The notes: a model not told the origin generated them from the letters alone. DNA of 64,000 bases from Blastococcus xanthinilyticus (GCF_008124835.1 NZ_VNHW01000016.1:16171-80170); one strand, 5' to 3'. Counted from the stretch's first letter, positions 1-9,948 are shown. Numbers and translations are program-made.

Positions 1-931
1 CCGCGGCGAGCGCGACCGCCGCGCCGTCCTCGTCCAGCCCGTCCGTCCGCCGGCGGAGCGCCGGCACGGAGAGGACCGTCTCCAGGCAGCCGCGCCGCCC
101 GCAGGCGCAGGGCAGCGGGCGGCCCAGCGGGGCGCCGTCGATGTCGTCGCGCTCGTCGACCGCGGTGACGTGGCCGATCTCCCCGGCCGCGTGCTCGTGG
201 CCCTGCACGAGGCCGCCGTCGAGCACGATGCCCGCGCCGACGCCGCCGCCGACGGTCAGGACCAGCAGGCCGCCACCGGCCGCGCCACCGTAGGTGAACT
301 CGCCGAGCGCCGCGGTGTTCGCGTCGTTGCCCACGTGCACCGGGACGCCGAGGTCGGCGCTCAGCTGGTCGGCCAGCGGCAGGTCGTACCACTCGCGGTT
401 GGGCGCCTGCAGCACGCGGCCGGCCGGGTCGATGACCCCCGGCGATCCGACGCCGACCCCGAGCACCGGCCGGGTGGCCAGGCCGACCAGGTCGCGGCAC
501 AGCGCGCGCAGGGCGTCGACCGCCGCCGCGCCGGTGCGCCCGTCGACGCGCTCGGTGCGTCGTTGCAGGACCGTGCCGGAGAGGTCCATGACCGCCCCGT
601 GCATGCGCTCGTCGTCGGCCAGGTCGACGGCGACGATCTGGAAGGCGTCGGTGCGGACCCCGAGCAGCGTGCCGGGCTTGCCCGGGCGCCCTTCGGCGCG
701 GGCGCCGAGCTCGGCGACCAGCCCCTCGGCCATCAGGGAGGCGACGAGGTCGGAGATGGTGACGCGGGTCAGGCCGGTAGCGCGGGCGAGGTCGGCGCGG
801 GATCCGGGGCCGGAGTGGAAGAGGTGCTGCAGCACCATCGAGCGGTTGTGCGCCCGGGCGTGCTCGGGCAGGACCTTGGCGGTCGCCCGCAGCAGGCGGC
901 CCTGCCGAGGTATGTCCCGGGTCACAGTCAC
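1..931 (-). CDS. ROK-family transcriptional regulator (C-terminus cut by window edge)
   Basis: The reading frame is open from a GTG at 931 to the left edge. The N-terminus (about 30-75) is a winged helix-turn-helix with the pattern RADLARATGLTRVTISDLV, typical of NagC/XylR-type ROK repressors. The last visible part carries the ROK zinc motif CACGRRGCLE after GHVTAVDE. ROK repressors bind a sugar or sugar phosphate in the sugar-kinase-like C-terminal domain and release the operator; the ligand cannot be told here. A second GTG at 925 is an alternative start. An inverted repeat lies directly upstream, suggesting autoregulation. About 310 residues are visible; a full protein is usually 380-410. 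Confidence 0.88.
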   Translation of the reverse strand, partial: MTVTRDIPRQGRLLRATAKVLPEHARAHNRSMVLQHLFHSGPGSRADLARATGLTRVTISDLVASLMAEGLVAELGARAEGRPGKPGTLLGVRTDAFQIVAVDLADDERMHGAVMDLSGTVLQRRTERVDGRTGAAAVDALRALCRDLVGLATRPVLGVGVGSPGVIDPAGRVLQAPNREWYDLPLADQLSADLGVPVHVGNDANTAALGEFTYGGAAGGGLLVLTVGGGVGAGIVLDGGLVQGHEHAAGEIGHVTAVDERDDIDGAPLGRPLPCACGRRGCLETVLSVPALRRRTDGLDEDGAAVALAA

Positions 932-932
932 G

Positions 933-957
933 TTTGTTAGGAGACCGTCCTTACATT
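933..957. promoter_or_regulatory. Inverted repeat, probable ROK repressor operator
   Basis: TGTTAGGA (935-942) and TCCTTACA (948-955) form an inverted repeat with one mismatch and a 5-base spacer, flanked by T/A bases. This resembles the TTTGTTAGGA-type operators of actinobacterial ROK repressors. It sits 4 bases before the GTG of the ROK gene, so autorepression is likely. It also overlaps the stop codon of the MerR-like gene at 951-953. Confidence 0.5.
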
Positions 958-1250
958 TCCCTGTCAAGGCCCGGCGGCGCCGTGACCGAACCGTGATCAC
1001 CGCCCCCGCTCGCCGAGGACGAGCCCCGTGGGGGTGCAACCCGGGTCCGGATCCGGGGCAGCGGCATGCCGATCCGCCGCAGCCGGGCGACCAGGCGCGC
1101 CCGCTCCAGCTGGTCGGCCCGGTGGTACCGGTAGCCGCTGCGCTCGTCGACCTCGGCCGGCCGGACCAGGTCCAGCTCGTCGTACAGCCGGAGCGCCTTG
1201 GGCGTCAGCCCGGTCGCCCGGCCGAACTCGCCGATCGTCCCGCGGTCCAT
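951..1250 (-). CDS. Short MerR-family protein, DNA-binding domain only (probably degenerate)
   Basis: Residues 1-68 are a clear MerR winged-helix domain: TIGEFGRATGLTPKALRLYD, then LVRPAEVDERSGYRYHRADQL and ARLVARLRRIGMPLPRI. Normally a dimerisation helix and an effector domain follow. Here residues 69-99 turn into a low-complexity tail (PPRGSSSASGGG) and stop inside the ROK operator. The family minimum is about 110-130 residues, so this 99-residue product has lost its sensor part by deletion or frameshift. It may be a relic or a DNA-binding-only protein. A MerR-type promoter dyad lies upstream at 1300-1324. Confidence 0.6.
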   Translation of the reverse strand: MDRGTIGEFGRATGLTPKALRLYDELDLVRPAEVDERSGYRYHRADQLERARLVARLRRIGMPLPRIRTRVAPPRGSSSASGGGDHGSVTAPPGLDREM

Positions 1251-1254
1251 CGAT

Positions 1255-1297
1255 CCGTCCTCGTCCCCGGTGACGGGTTCGCCGGGGACGAGGACGG
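1255..1297 (-). terminator. Perfect 16-bp hairpin between DUF817 and MerR-like genes
   Basis: CCGTCCTCGTCCCCGG (1255-1270) pairs perfectly with 1282-1297 across an 11-base loop. It follows the DUF817 stop on the minus strand and ends 5 bases before the MerR-like ATG. It could terminate DUF817 transcription or sequester the MerR ribosome-binding region. No T-run follows, as is usual in this GC range. Confidence 0.5.
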
Positions 1298-1299
1298 TG

Positions 1300-1324
1300 G
1301 AGCCTGCCCTCGGGGCAAGGTCAA
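1300..1324 (-). promoter_or_regulatory. MerR-type promoter: TTGACC -35 with embedded dyad
   Basis: On the minus strand TTGACC (1324-1319) overlaps the start of an imperfect dyad, GACCTTGCCC / GGGCAGGCTC (1322-1300; 8 of 10 positions symmetric). A -35 followed by a palindrome in the spacer is the classic MerR operator-promoter arrangement. The -35 overlaps the DUF817 stop codon. No convincing -10 was identified. Confidence 0.4.
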
Positions 1325-2190
1325 GGGCCCGACGGCGCCCGCGCGGACCCCTCCGCGGCGGCTTCCCGCGTCGCCCCGTCCAGGGGCGGCAGGTCCCGGC
1401 CCGCCCGGAAGGCCCGCAGGACGGTGAGGTCCTCGGGCGTGCCGTAGAGCCGGCCCTCGAACGCCTTGACGGCGGCGACGAGCACGATGCTGACCACGAC
1501 GAGCAGCGACCACGAGCCGAGCTTGGCGGCGTGGACGAGGGTCCAGACCGACTCCTGCGACGGGTACTGCCACGCCCGCAGCAGGGTGGCGGCGTTCTCG
1601 GCGACCCAGAGGAAGAAGCCGATGAGAACGAACGACAGCGCCATGGGCATGGCGTACCGGCGCCGGCCCACGGTGAAGTGCACGTAGGTCCGGCGGGTCA
1701 CGACCAGCAGGGCGATCGCCAGCACCAGCCGGACGTCGACCGTCACGTGCGAGGCGAAGAAGTTCAGGTAGACGAGCGCGGCCACCGCGGCGGTGCTGCG
1801 CGCGCGGTAGCCGGAGATCCGCAGGTCGAACCGGCGCCACGCCTGGCAGACGTAGCTGCCCACGGCCGCGTACATGAACCCGCTGTAGAGCGGGACGCCC
1901 CCGACGGTGGCCAGACCGGTGTCGGGATAGGACCACGACCCCTGCGCCACCTTGTACAGCTCCAGCACCAGGCCGACGAGGTGGAAGCCGAAGATGACCG
2001 CGACCTCGCGGCCGGTCTCCCAGCGGGCCAGCCAGAGGAGCAGGGTCACGCCCAGGCACCAGATCAGCAGCGCGTCGGCCGGGTCGATCGGCAGCGGCAC
2101 CAGCCGGACCAGCGCGAGCCCCAGGAAGAACAGCACGGCGAACAGGCAGCACTGCGCCTCGACCCAGGCGAACCGCAGCAGCTGTCGCAT
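1321..2190 (-). CDS. DUF817 family integral membrane protein (YoaT-like)
   Basis: The 289-residue protein has about eight hydrophobic segments and matches the DUF817/YoaT family, with GFHLVGLVLELYKVAQGSWSYP, GVPLYSGFMYAAVGSYVCQAWRRF and FVLIGFFLWVAENAAT. The family's function is not established. The C-terminal ~25 residues are a variable cytoplasmic tail. ATG 2190 is chosen because TAGCGT lies exactly 7 bases upstream, which fits a leaderless transcript; an in-frame upstream extension has no support. It reads toward the MerR-like gene, separated by a hairpin. Confidence 0.85.
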   Translation of the reverse strand: MRQLLRFAWVEAQCCLFAVLFFLGLALVRLVPLPIDPADALLIWCLGVTLLLWLARWETGREVAVIFGFHLVGLVLELYKVAQGSWSYPDTGLATVGGVPLYSGFMYAAVGSYVCQAWRRFDLRISGYRARSTAAVAALVYLNFFASHVTVDVRLVLAIALLVVTRRTYVHFTVGRRRYAMPMALSFVLIGFFLWVAENAATLLRAWQYPSQESVWTLVHAAKLGSWSLLVVVSIVLVAAVKAFEGRLYGTPEDLTVLRAFRAGRDLPPLDGATREAAAEGSARAPSGP

Positions 2191-2197
2191 GCACGGC

Positions 2198-2203
2198 ACG
2201 CTA
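2198..2203 (-). promoter_or_regulatory. -10 element TAGCGT, leaderless start of DUF817 gene
   Basis: TAGCGT on the minus strand is followed by 7 bases and then the ATG at 2190, so transcription would begin at the start codon. Confidence 0.45.
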
Positions 2204-2239
2204 ACCGAGAAGCGGAGCCGGACGGCGCATCCCGCACCC

Positions 2240-2838
2240 TCAGCGGGACGTCGCGCGCAGCCCGTCGAAGGTGATGGCGACCAGCGCGTCGGCCACCGCG
2301 GTCCCGTCCAGCCCCCGGCCCGGGCGGTACCACTCGGTGAGGGAGTTGACCGCGCCGAACAGCAGCCGGCTGGTGACGGCCGGGTCGACGTCGGGACGGA
2401 CGTCACCCTCCTCCTCGGCGGCGCGGACCAGGTCGGTGACGACCCGGTCGAACCGGCGGCGCCGCTGCAGCGCCTCCTGCTCCACCGGCGAGTTCCCCCG
2501 GACCCGCAGCAGCAGGGTGACCGACGGCAGCTCCGCGGTGAGCACCCGCACCGAGCCGCGGACGACGTGCTCGAGCCGGTCGATCGCCGGGCCGGTGGTG
2601 GCCCCGGGCTCCTCGGTGACGGCGAACAACGCGTCCAGCGCGCGGTCCAGCGCGAGCCGCAGCAGCTCCACCTTGCTGGGCACGTGGTGGTAGATCGCCG
2701 ACTTCGTGACCCCGAGCCGGGCGGCGAGCTCGTCCATGCTCGTGGCGTCGTAGCCGCGCTCGTTGAACACCGCGACCGCGACGTCCAGCAGGGAGTCCAG
2801 GGAGTGCCCCGGCCGGCCGCGCCGGCCCGGCGCGATGC

Positions 2839-2842
<4 letters not shown>
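2240..2842 (-). CDS. paaR: TetR-family regulator of phenylacetate catabolism (PaaR-like)
   Basis: This 200-residue TetR protein has its helix-turn-helix at about 15-60 (FNERGYDATSMDELAARLGVTKSAIYHHVPSK) and a helical ligand domain ending LFGAVNSLTEWYRPG. The GTG start (2842-2840) overlaps the TGA of paaK (2841-2839), so the two are translationally coupled in one leftward operon. Actinobacterial PaaR represses paa genes and is released by phenylacetyl-CoA, the product of PaaK. The operon and the palindrome at 4256-4277 support that role here. The ligand is inferred from context. Confidence 0.85.
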
Positions 2843-4179
<1,337 letters not shown>

Positions 4180-4255
4180 CTGGCCGTCCCTCGTCGCTCC
4201 GCGTCGGTCCCGCCGGCCGGCGCTTGTGCCCACCTGCGGCGTGGGTCACACTATT

Positions 4256-4277
4256 CCTGACCGGATGGTCGGTAAAC
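4256..4277. promoter_or_regulatory. PaaR-type operator upstream of paaA
   Basis: The 22-bp site has half-sites CTGACCG and CGGTAAA around a GATGGT centre. From memory, the Corynebacterium PaaR motif is ACTNACCGNNCGNNCGGTNAGT, and this site matches most fixed positions. It ends 17 bases before the paaA ATG, inside the paaK/paaA divergent region, where a repressor could block both directions. Confidence 0.6.
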
Positions 4278-4294
4278 CAGCTCGAGGAGACGCG

Positions 4295-5269
4295 ATGTCC
4301 GCGCCAGCCCTGGACCGCCGCGCGACCGGCGGGCCCGACGAGACCGCGCTGCAGCGGCAGTTCGACGCCACGATCGCCGCGGGCCACCGCATCGAGCCCC
4401 GGGACTGGATGCCCGAGGGGTACCGGAAGACGCTGGTGCGCCAGATCGCCCAGCACGCGCACTCGGAGATCATCGGTATGCAGCCCGAGGGCGACTGGCT
4501 GCTCGCCGCCCCCAGCCTGCGGCGCAAGGCGATCCTGCTGGCGAAGGTGCAGGACGAGGCCGGGCACGGGATGTACCTCTACGCCGCCGCCGAGACCCTC
4601 GGCGCCGACCGCGCCGACCTCACCGACAAGCTGATCGAGCGCCGGCAGAAGTACAGCTCGATCTTCAACTACCCCACGCTCACGTTCGCCGACGTCGGCG
4701 TCATCGGCTGGCTGGTCGACGGCGCCGCGATCTGCAACCAGGTGCCGCTGTGCCGCTCCTCCTACGGGCCCTACGCGCGGGCGATGATCCGGGTCTGCAA
4801 GGAGGAGTCGTTCCACCAGCGGCAGGGCTACGAGCTGCTGATGACGATGATGGGCGGCACGGACGCGCAGCGGGCGATGGTGCAGGACGCCGTCGACCGG
4901 TGGTGGTGGCCCTCGCTGATGATGTTCGGCCCGCCCGACGCGGACAGCCCCAACTCGGCGCAGTCGATGGCGTGGGGCATCAAGCGGCACAGCAACGACG
5001 AGCTGCGGCAGCGCTTCGTCGACATGTCCGTGCCGCAGGCAGAGGTGCTCGGGGTGACGCTGCCCGACCCGGACCTCACCTGGGACGCCGACGCCGGCCA
5101 CTGGCGGTTCGGCGCGATCGACTGGTCGGAGTTCAAGCAGGTGCTCGCCGGCGACGGTCCGTGCAACGACGAGCGGATCGCCCGCCGCCGGGCGGCGCGG
5201 GACGACAACGCGTGGGTCGTGGCGGCGGCCACCGCCTACGCCGCGAAGCACGCCGGGGACGCCGCATGA
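4295..5269 (+). CDS. paaA: 1,2-phenylacetyl-CoA epoxidase subunit PaaA
   Basis: PaaA is the catalytic di-iron subunit that epoxidises the ring of phenylacetyl-CoA. The iron ligands are visible as VQDEAGHG (E88, H91) and the second pair [23 protein letters not shown] at 56-66 adds a ligand. The 324-residue length is normal. ATG 4295 is fixed by GAGGAG 7 bases upstream; longer in-frame readings would run through the operator. It is first in the operon, and its stop overlaps the paaB start as ATGA. Confidence 0.97.
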   Translation: MSAPALDRRATGGPDETALQRQFDATIAAGHRIEPRDWMPEGYRKTLVRQIAQHAHSEIIGMQPEGDWLLAAPSLRRKAILLAKVQDEAGHGMYLYAAAETLGADRADLTDKLIERRQKYSSIFNYPTLTFADVGVIGWLVDGAAICNQVPLCRSSYGPYARAMIRVCKEESFHQRQGYELLMTMMGGTDAQRAMVQDAVDRWWWPSLMMFGPPDADSPNSAQSMAWGIKRHSNDELRQRFVDMSVPQAEVLGVTLPDPDLTWDADAGHWRFGAIDWSEFKQVLAGDGPCNDERIARRRAARDDNAWVVAAATAYAAKHAGDAA

Positions 5270-5631
5270 GCGAGGTGACCGCCGAGGGCGGTCACGGCGC
5301 CGTCCCGACCGGACCGGAGGTGCCGGTCGCGCCGGAGCGCGCCGTCAGCCGGCGCGACTGGCCGCTGTACGAGGTGTTCGTCCGCGGCAAGCGCGGGCTC
5401 AACCACGTGCACGTCGGCTCGCTGCACGCCCCGGACGACGAGATGGCGGTGCACGCGGCCCGCGACGTCTACACCCGGCGCAACGAGGGCGTGAGCATCT
5501 GGGTGGTCAGGGCCGCCGACATCACCGCCTCGAGCCCCGACGAGAAGGACCCGCTGTTCGCGCCCAGCGGCGACAAGGTCTACCGCCACCCCACGTTCTA
5601 CGAGATCCCCGAGAACGTCCCCCACATGTGA
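5266..5631 (+). CDS. paaB: 1,2-phenylacetyl-CoA epoxidase subunit PaaB
   Basis: PaaB is a small structural subunit that bridges PaaAC heterodimers in the epoxidase. The 121-residue protein has the family core [30 protein letters not shown] and ends [14 protein letters not shown]. The N-terminal ~28 residues are a variable extension rich in G/P/V. It overlaps paaA by four bases and paaC by GTGA, so the subunits are translationally coupled. Confidence 0.96.
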   Translation: MSEVTAEGGHGAVPTGPEVPVAPERAVSRRDWPLYEVFVRGKRGLNHVHVGSLHAPDDEMAVHAARDVYTRRNEGVSIWVVRAADITASSPDEKDPLFAPSGDKVYRHPTFYEIPENVPHM

Positions 5632-6554
5632 GCGGAGCGAACGTGGCACACGAGGAGACCGTGTACGACGCGCTGGACTCCGCCCACGGGGGCGAGGGGC
5701 AGTGGGCGTTCGGCACCGGGTTCGACGATCCGCTGGCCGGCGTCGACACCACCGTGCCCGACGGGGTGGACCCGGCCGACCTGGGCGCCTACTGCCTGAT
5801 GCTCGGGGACGACGCCCTGGTGCTGGCCCAGCGGCTCACCCAGTGGGTCACCGCCGCACCCGAGCTCGAGGAGGAGGTGGCCGTCGGCAACATCGCCCTG
5901 GACCTGCTCGGCCAGGCCCGGCTGCTGCTGGCCCGCGCCGGCTCGGCCGGCGTGCTCGGCCGCTCCCGGGAGCGGGCGAGCGCGACGATCCCCGACGAGG
6001 ACGCCCTCGCCTACTTCCGGGACGCCGACGAGTTCCGCAGCACCGGCCTGGTGGCGGCGCCGAACGGGGACTTCGCGCGGACGCTGGTCCGGCTGCTGGT
6101 CGCAGCCACGGTCCGGCTGGCGGTGTTCGCCCGGCTCCGGGAGTCGCGGGACCCGGTGCTCGCCGCCGTCGCGGCCAAGGGCGTGCACGAGCTGGCCTAC
6201 CACCGCGACCACGCTGCCCGGTGGGTGCTGCGCCTGGGCGACGGGACGCCGGAGTCGCACCGGCGGGCGCAGGCCGGCGTCGACGCGGTCTGGCCGCTGC
6301 TCGCCGACGTCTTCTCCCCCACCGACGTCGAGTCGCGGCTGGCCGTCGCCGGGGTCGCCGTCGACCCGGCGACGGTCCGGGACGAGGTGGTCGGCGTGCT
6401 GACGCAGGTGCTCGACCGGGCCACGCTGCGGGTGCCCGGATGGCCGGCCGACGCACCGCCCCGGGGCCGGGCCGGCGCGCACGGCCCCGAGCTGGCCGAG
6501 CTGCTCGGCACCCTGCAGGGCCTGGCCCGGCAGCACCCGGCGGCCACGTGGTGA
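5628..6554 (+). CDS. paaC: 1,2-phenylacetyl-CoA epoxidase subunit PaaC
   Basis: PaaC is the non-catalytic ferritin-like partner of PaaA and stabilises the complex. The 308-residue protein shows LGDDALVLAQRLTQWVTAAPELEEE and VGNIALDLLGQARLLL near the N-terminus and KGVHELAYHRDHAARWVLRLGDGT in the middle, as in the family. The GTG start overlaps the paaB TGA. An ATG at 5643 is also possible, but the GTG gives the tighter coupling. The stop overlaps the paaD GTG. Confidence 0.95.
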   Translation: MSGANVAHEETVYDALDSAHGGEGQWAFGTGFDDPLAGVDTTVPDGVDPADLGAYCLMLGDDALVLAQRLTQWVTAAPELEEEVAVGNIALDLLGQARLLLARAGSAGVLGRSRERASATIPDEDALAYFRDADEFRSTGLVAAPNGDFARTLVRLLVAATVRLAVFARLRESRDPVLAAVAAKGVHELAYHRDHAARWVLRLGDGTPESHRRAQAGVDAVWPLLADVFSPTDVESRLAVAGVAVDPATVRDEVVGVLTQVLDRATLRVPGWPADAPPRGRAGAHGPELAELLGTLQGLARQHPAATW

Positions 6555-7066
6555 GGGCCCCGCGGTCCCCGGAGCGCGACCCCGGCGCGGTGGCCCGCAC
6601 GGTCACCGATCCCGAGCTCCCCCAGCTGACCCTCGCCGACCTCGGCGTCCTCCGCGACGTACGGGTCGAGGGCGACGGCACGGTGGTCGTGGAGATCACG
6701 CCGACCTACTCCGGCTGCCCCGCGATGGGCGTCATGCGGGCCGACCTGGTGCACGCCCTGCACCGCGCGGGCTTCGCACAGGTCGACGTCCGCACCGTGC
6801 TCTCCCCCGCCTGGAGCACCGACTGGATCAGCGAGGAGGGGCGCCGCAAGCTCGCCATGGGGGGCATCGCGCCGCCGGGTGCGGCGCCCGCGCGCGCCGC
6901 GGGACCGGTGCCGCTGCAGCTGGGCCCCGCCCGCCGCACCGCCGCCTGCCCGCTGTGCGGCTCGCCGGACACCGAGGAGCTGAGCGAGTTCAGCTCGACG
7001 GCCTGCAAGGCGCTGCGCCGGTGCCGGAGCTGCCGCGAGCCGTTCGAGCACGTGAAGGAGATCTGA
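6551..7066 (+). CDS. paaD: Epoxidase maturation protein PaaD (MIP18/SufT-like)
   Basis: PaaD is thought to assist metal-centre assembly of the epoxidase complex. The 171-residue protein has the MIP18-family core (TDPELPQLTLADLGVLRDVRV, TPTYSGCPAMGVMRADL) and a C-terminal zinc ribbon with CPLCGSPDTEE and CRSCREPFEH. Its GTG start overlaps the paaC TGA, and its TGA overlaps the paaE ATG. Both the SGCP motif and the four-Cys ribbon are intact. Confidence 0.94.
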   Translation: MRAPRSPERDPGAVARTVTDPELPQLTLADLGVLRDVRVEGDGTVVVEITPTYSGCPAMGVMRADLVHALHRAGFAQVDVRTVLSPAWSTDWISEEGRRKLAMGGIAPPGAAPARAAGPVPLQLGPARRTAACPLCGSPDTEELSEFSSTACKALRRCRSCREPFEHVKEI

Positions 7067-8142
7067 TGAGCGCACCGACGCGGCGCCGTCCGCGGTTCCA
7101 CGCCCTCCGGGTCGCCGGTGTCGAGCGGCTCACCGACGACGCGGTCGCGGTCACCTTCGACGTCCCACCCGACCTCGCCGAGGAGTTCGCCTTCCGGCCC
7201 GGGCAGGCGCTGACCCTCCGGCGGGTCGACGGCGACCGCGACGAGCGCCGCTCCTACTCCATCTGCGCCCCGGTCGGCGCGGCTCCCCGGGTCGGGGTGC
7301 GCGAAGTGCCCGGCGGGTTCTTCTCCTCCTACCTGGTGCACGAGGTGCGGCCCGGTGACGAGATCGAGGTGCTGCCGCCGTCGGGCACCTTCACCGCCGA
7401 CCTCTCCGTGCCCGCCGACCACGTGTTCGTCGTCGCGGGCTCCGGCATCACGCCGGCGCTCTCGCTGGCGGCCAGCGTGCTGCGCGACGGCGTCTCGACG
7501 GTCACCGTCCTCTACGGCAACCGGCGCACCAACACGGTCATGTTCGCCGACGAGCTGGCCGACCTGAAGGACCGCTACCCCACCCGCCTGCAGCTGGTCC
7601 ACGTGCTCTCCCGCGAGCCGCGCGACGCCGAGCTGACCAGCGGCCGGCTCGACCGCGACCGGCTGTCCGCCCTGCTCACCGCGTTCGTGGACCCGGAGCG
7701 GGTCGACCACTGGTGGCTGTGCGGACCGCACGCGATGGTCGGCGACGCCCGCGACCTGCTGGCCGAGCTCGGGGTACCGGCCGGGAAGGTGCACCAGGAG
7801 CTGTTCTACGTCGACGACGTGCCGCCCGAGCCGGTCCGCGGGGACGAGGCGACGGTGACCGGCCCGAGCAGCCAGGTGACCGTCGTCCTCGACGGGCGGG
7901 CGACCACCATGGCGCTCCCCCGCGACGTGCCGGTGCTCGACGCCGCCCAGCAGGTGCGCGGCGACCTGCCGTTCGCCTGCAAGGGCGGGGTGTGCGGCAC
8001 CTGCCGCGCGCGCGTGACCGACGGGGAGGTGCAGATGCGGCGGAACTACGCGCTGGAGGCCGAGGAGGTCGCTGCCGGCTACGTGCTCACCTGCCAGTCG
8101 CTGCCGCTCACCGGCACCGTGACGGTGGACTTCGACGCCTGA
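7066..8142 (+). CDS. paaE: 1,2-phenylacetyl-CoA epoxidase reductase subunit PaaE
   Basis: PaaE carries electrons from NAD(P)H through FAD and a [2Fe-2S] cluster to PaaA. The 358-residue protein has the FAD motif RRSYSICAPVG (~59-69), the NAD-binding lobe VVAGSGITPALSLAAS, LYGNRRTNTVMFADEL and WLCGPHAMV. The C-terminal plant-type ferredoxin domain shows CKGGVCGTC followed by the fourth Cys in YVLTCQSLP. It closes the paaABCDE operon. The ring-opening and beta-oxidation genes (paaZ, paaG, paaH, paaJ) are not in this window. Confidence 0.96.
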   Translation: MSAPTRRRPRFHALRVAGVERLTDDAVAVTFDVPPDLAEEFAFRPGQALTLRRVDGDRDERRSYSICAPVGAAPRVGVREVPGGFFSSYLVHEVRPGDEIEVLPPSGTFTADLSVPADHVFVVAGSGITPALSLAASVLRDGVSTVTVLYGNRRTNTVMFADELADLKDRYPTRLQLVHVLSREPRDAELTSGRLDRDRLSALLTAFVDPERVDHWWLCGPHAMVGDARDLLAELGVPAGKVHQELFYVDDVPPEPVRGDEATVTGPSSQVTVVLDGRATTMALPRDVPVLDAAQQVRGDLPFACKGGVCGTCRARVTDGEVQMRRNYALEAEEVAAGYVLTCQSLPLTGTVTVDFDA

Positions 8143-8151
8143 CCGCGCGCC

Positions 8152-9267
8152 TCAGCCGTGCGCCGGGAGGCGCACCGTGACGCGGAGCCCGCCGTCGGGG
8201 CGGGGGTCGAGCGCGAGCTCCCCGTCGTGCGCCCGGACGACGCTGTCGACGATGGCGAGGCCGAGCCCGACGCCCGCGTGGGAGCTGCGGACGCGCTGGG
8301 TGCCACGCTGGAACGGCTCGGTGAGGGTCGACACCAGCTGCGGGGGAAGCTCCGGCCCGGTGTTCTCGACGGCCAGGACGACCGAGCCGGACCGCACGGC
8401 GGTGCCGAGCCACACGGTGCCGCCCTCGGGGACGTTGTGGACGACGGCGTTGTGCAGCAGGTTCGTGGCCATCTGCAGCAGGAGCGCACGCGAACCGACG
8501 GTGGGGGCGACCTCTCCGGCGGTCTCGATCGTGACGCCGTGCCGCTCCGCCAGCGGGAGGAGCGTCTCGGCGGCCTCCTCCACGAGCAGGGACAGGTCGA
8601 CGTGCTCGCGGGGGAAGGAGCGCTGGTCGGTGCGGCTGAGCAGGAGCAGTGCCTCGGTGAGGTCGATGGCCCGGGTGTTCACCGCGTGCAGGCGGTCGAC
8701 GAGCTCGCCGTTGTCGCGGTCGGGATCGTTGCGGGCGACGTCGAGCAGGGTCTGGGTGATCGCCAGCGGGGTGCGCAGTTCGTGCGAGGCGTTGGCCGCG
8801 AACCGCTGCTGCTCGGCGAGGTGCGCCTCGAGCCGCGCGAGCATGCCGTCGAACGCGTCGGCGAGCTCGCGGAACTCGTCGCTGCGGCCGGGCAGCCGGA
8901 TCCGGTGCGACAGCGATCCGGTCGCGGCCAGGCGCGTGGCGTCGGTGATCCGGGAGAGCGGGGCGAGCATCCGGCCGGCGAGGAGCCAGCCGCCCAGCAG
9001 CCCGAACACCAGCAGGAACACCGAGGCCGCGGCGGCCCGCGGAGCGAAGGCGCGCAGCAGGTCCGACCGGTTGGGGATGAAGGGCGCGGGGCGGCCCCCG
9101 GGGGTCCCGGGGCTGAAGAGCACGGTGTCGGGCACGTACCGCAGCAGGAACACCCACACGACCGCGAGCAGGAGCGCACCGGCCAGCATGAGGAAACCGG
9201 CGTAGCTCAGGGTGAGCTTGAGCCGGACGCTCAGCCCCGGGGCCCTGCCCGCCGTCGGCCCGGTCAC
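8152..9267 (-). CDS. Membrane sensor histidine kinase
   Basis: The 371-residue kinase has two membrane segments (about 18-45 and 78-100) around a short extracytoplasmic loop of ~35 residues, a HAMP region, the H-box NASHELRTPLAITQ (H162) and a HATPase domain with LLHNAVVHNV and HAGVGLGLAIVDSVV. The short loop suggests sensing in or near the membrane. GTG 9267 overlaps the TGA of the response regulator gene. The pair resembles VanRS/CutRS-like systems, and the divergent VanY neighbour points to a cell-wall signal; this is inferred from context. Confidence 0.9.
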   Translation of the reverse strand: MTGPTAGRAPGLSVRLKLTLSYAGFLMLAGALLLAVVWVFLLRYVPDTVLFSPGTPGGRPAPFIPNRSDLLRAFAPRAAAASVFLLVFGLLGGWLLAGRMLAPLSRITDATRLAATGSLSHRIRLPGRSDEFRELADAFDGMLARLEAHLAEQQRFAANASHELRTPLAITQTLLDVARNDPDRDNGELVDRLHAVNTRAIDLTEALLLLSRTDQRSFPREHVDLSLLVEEAAETLLPLAERHGVTIETAGEVAPTVGSRALLLQMATNLLHNAVVHNVPEGGTVWLGTAVRSGSVVLAVENTGPELPPQLVSTLTEPFQRGTQRVRSSHAGVGLGLAIVDSVVRAHDGELALDPRPDGGLRVTVRLPAHG

Positions 9268-9941
9268 GCCCCGGCATCCGGCGCTGCGTCGATGCGGTAT
9301 CCGACGCCGGGCACCGTGGCGATCAGCCAGGGCTCGCCGAGCCGTTTGCGCAGGCCCGAGACCGTGATGCGGACGGCGTTGGTGAACGGGTCGGCGTTCT
9401 CGTCCCACGCTCGTTCCAGCAGCTCCTCGGCGCTGACGACACCGCCCTCGGCGGCGACGAGGACCTCCAGCACGGCGAACTGCTTCCTGGTCAGCGCCAC
9501 GTACCGGCCGTCGCGGAAGACCTCGCGGCGGAACGGGTCCAGCCGCAGGCCGGCGATCTCCCGCACCGGCGGCCTGCTGTGCGCCCGGCGGCGGTCGAGC
9601 GCCCTGAGCCGGAGCACGAGCTCGCGGAGCTCGAACGGCTTGGTGAGGTAGTCGTCGGCGCCCAGCTGGAAGCCGGAGGCCTTGTCGTCGAGCCGGTCGG
9701 CCGCCGTGAGCATCAGGATCGGCATGCCGCTGCCGGAGCTGACGATGCTCTCGGCGACCTCGTCCCCGGAGGGCCCCGGGATGTCCCGGTCGAGGACGGC
9801 GATGTCGTAGGCGTTGATGCTCAGCAGTTCCAGTGCGGTGTCGCCGTCGCCGGCGATGTCGGCCGCGATCGCCGCCAGGCGCAGCCCGTCGCGGATGGCC
9901 TCTGCCATGTAGGGCTCGTCCTCGACGACCAGCACGCGCAT
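9264..9941 (-). CDS. OmpR/PhoB-family response regulator
   Basis: The 225-residue regulator has an N-terminal receiver with the acidic pair in VVEDEP, the phospho-acceptor D51 (AVLDRDIPG), the Thr in MLTAAD and the Lys in DDYLTKPFELREL. The C-terminal winged helix has LDPFRREVF, LTRKQFAVLEVL and VGYRID. It is cotranscribed with the kinase gene. The ATG is preceded by TAGCAT at a 7-base distance, which suits a leaderless mRNA. It is divergent from the carboxypeptidase gene, which may be its target. Confidence 0.93.
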   Translation of the reverse strand: MRVLVVEDEPYMAEAIRDGLRLAAIAADIAGDGDTALELLSINAYDIAVLDRDIPGPSGDEVAESIVSSGSGMPILMLTAADRLDDKASGFQLGADDYLTKPFELRELVLRLRALDRRRAHSRPPVREIAGLRLDPFRREVFRDGRYVALTRKQFAVLEVLVAAEGGVVSAEELLERAWDENADPFTNAVRITVSGLRKRLGEPWLIATVPGVGYRIDAAPDAGA

Positions 9942-9948
9942 GGACTGG

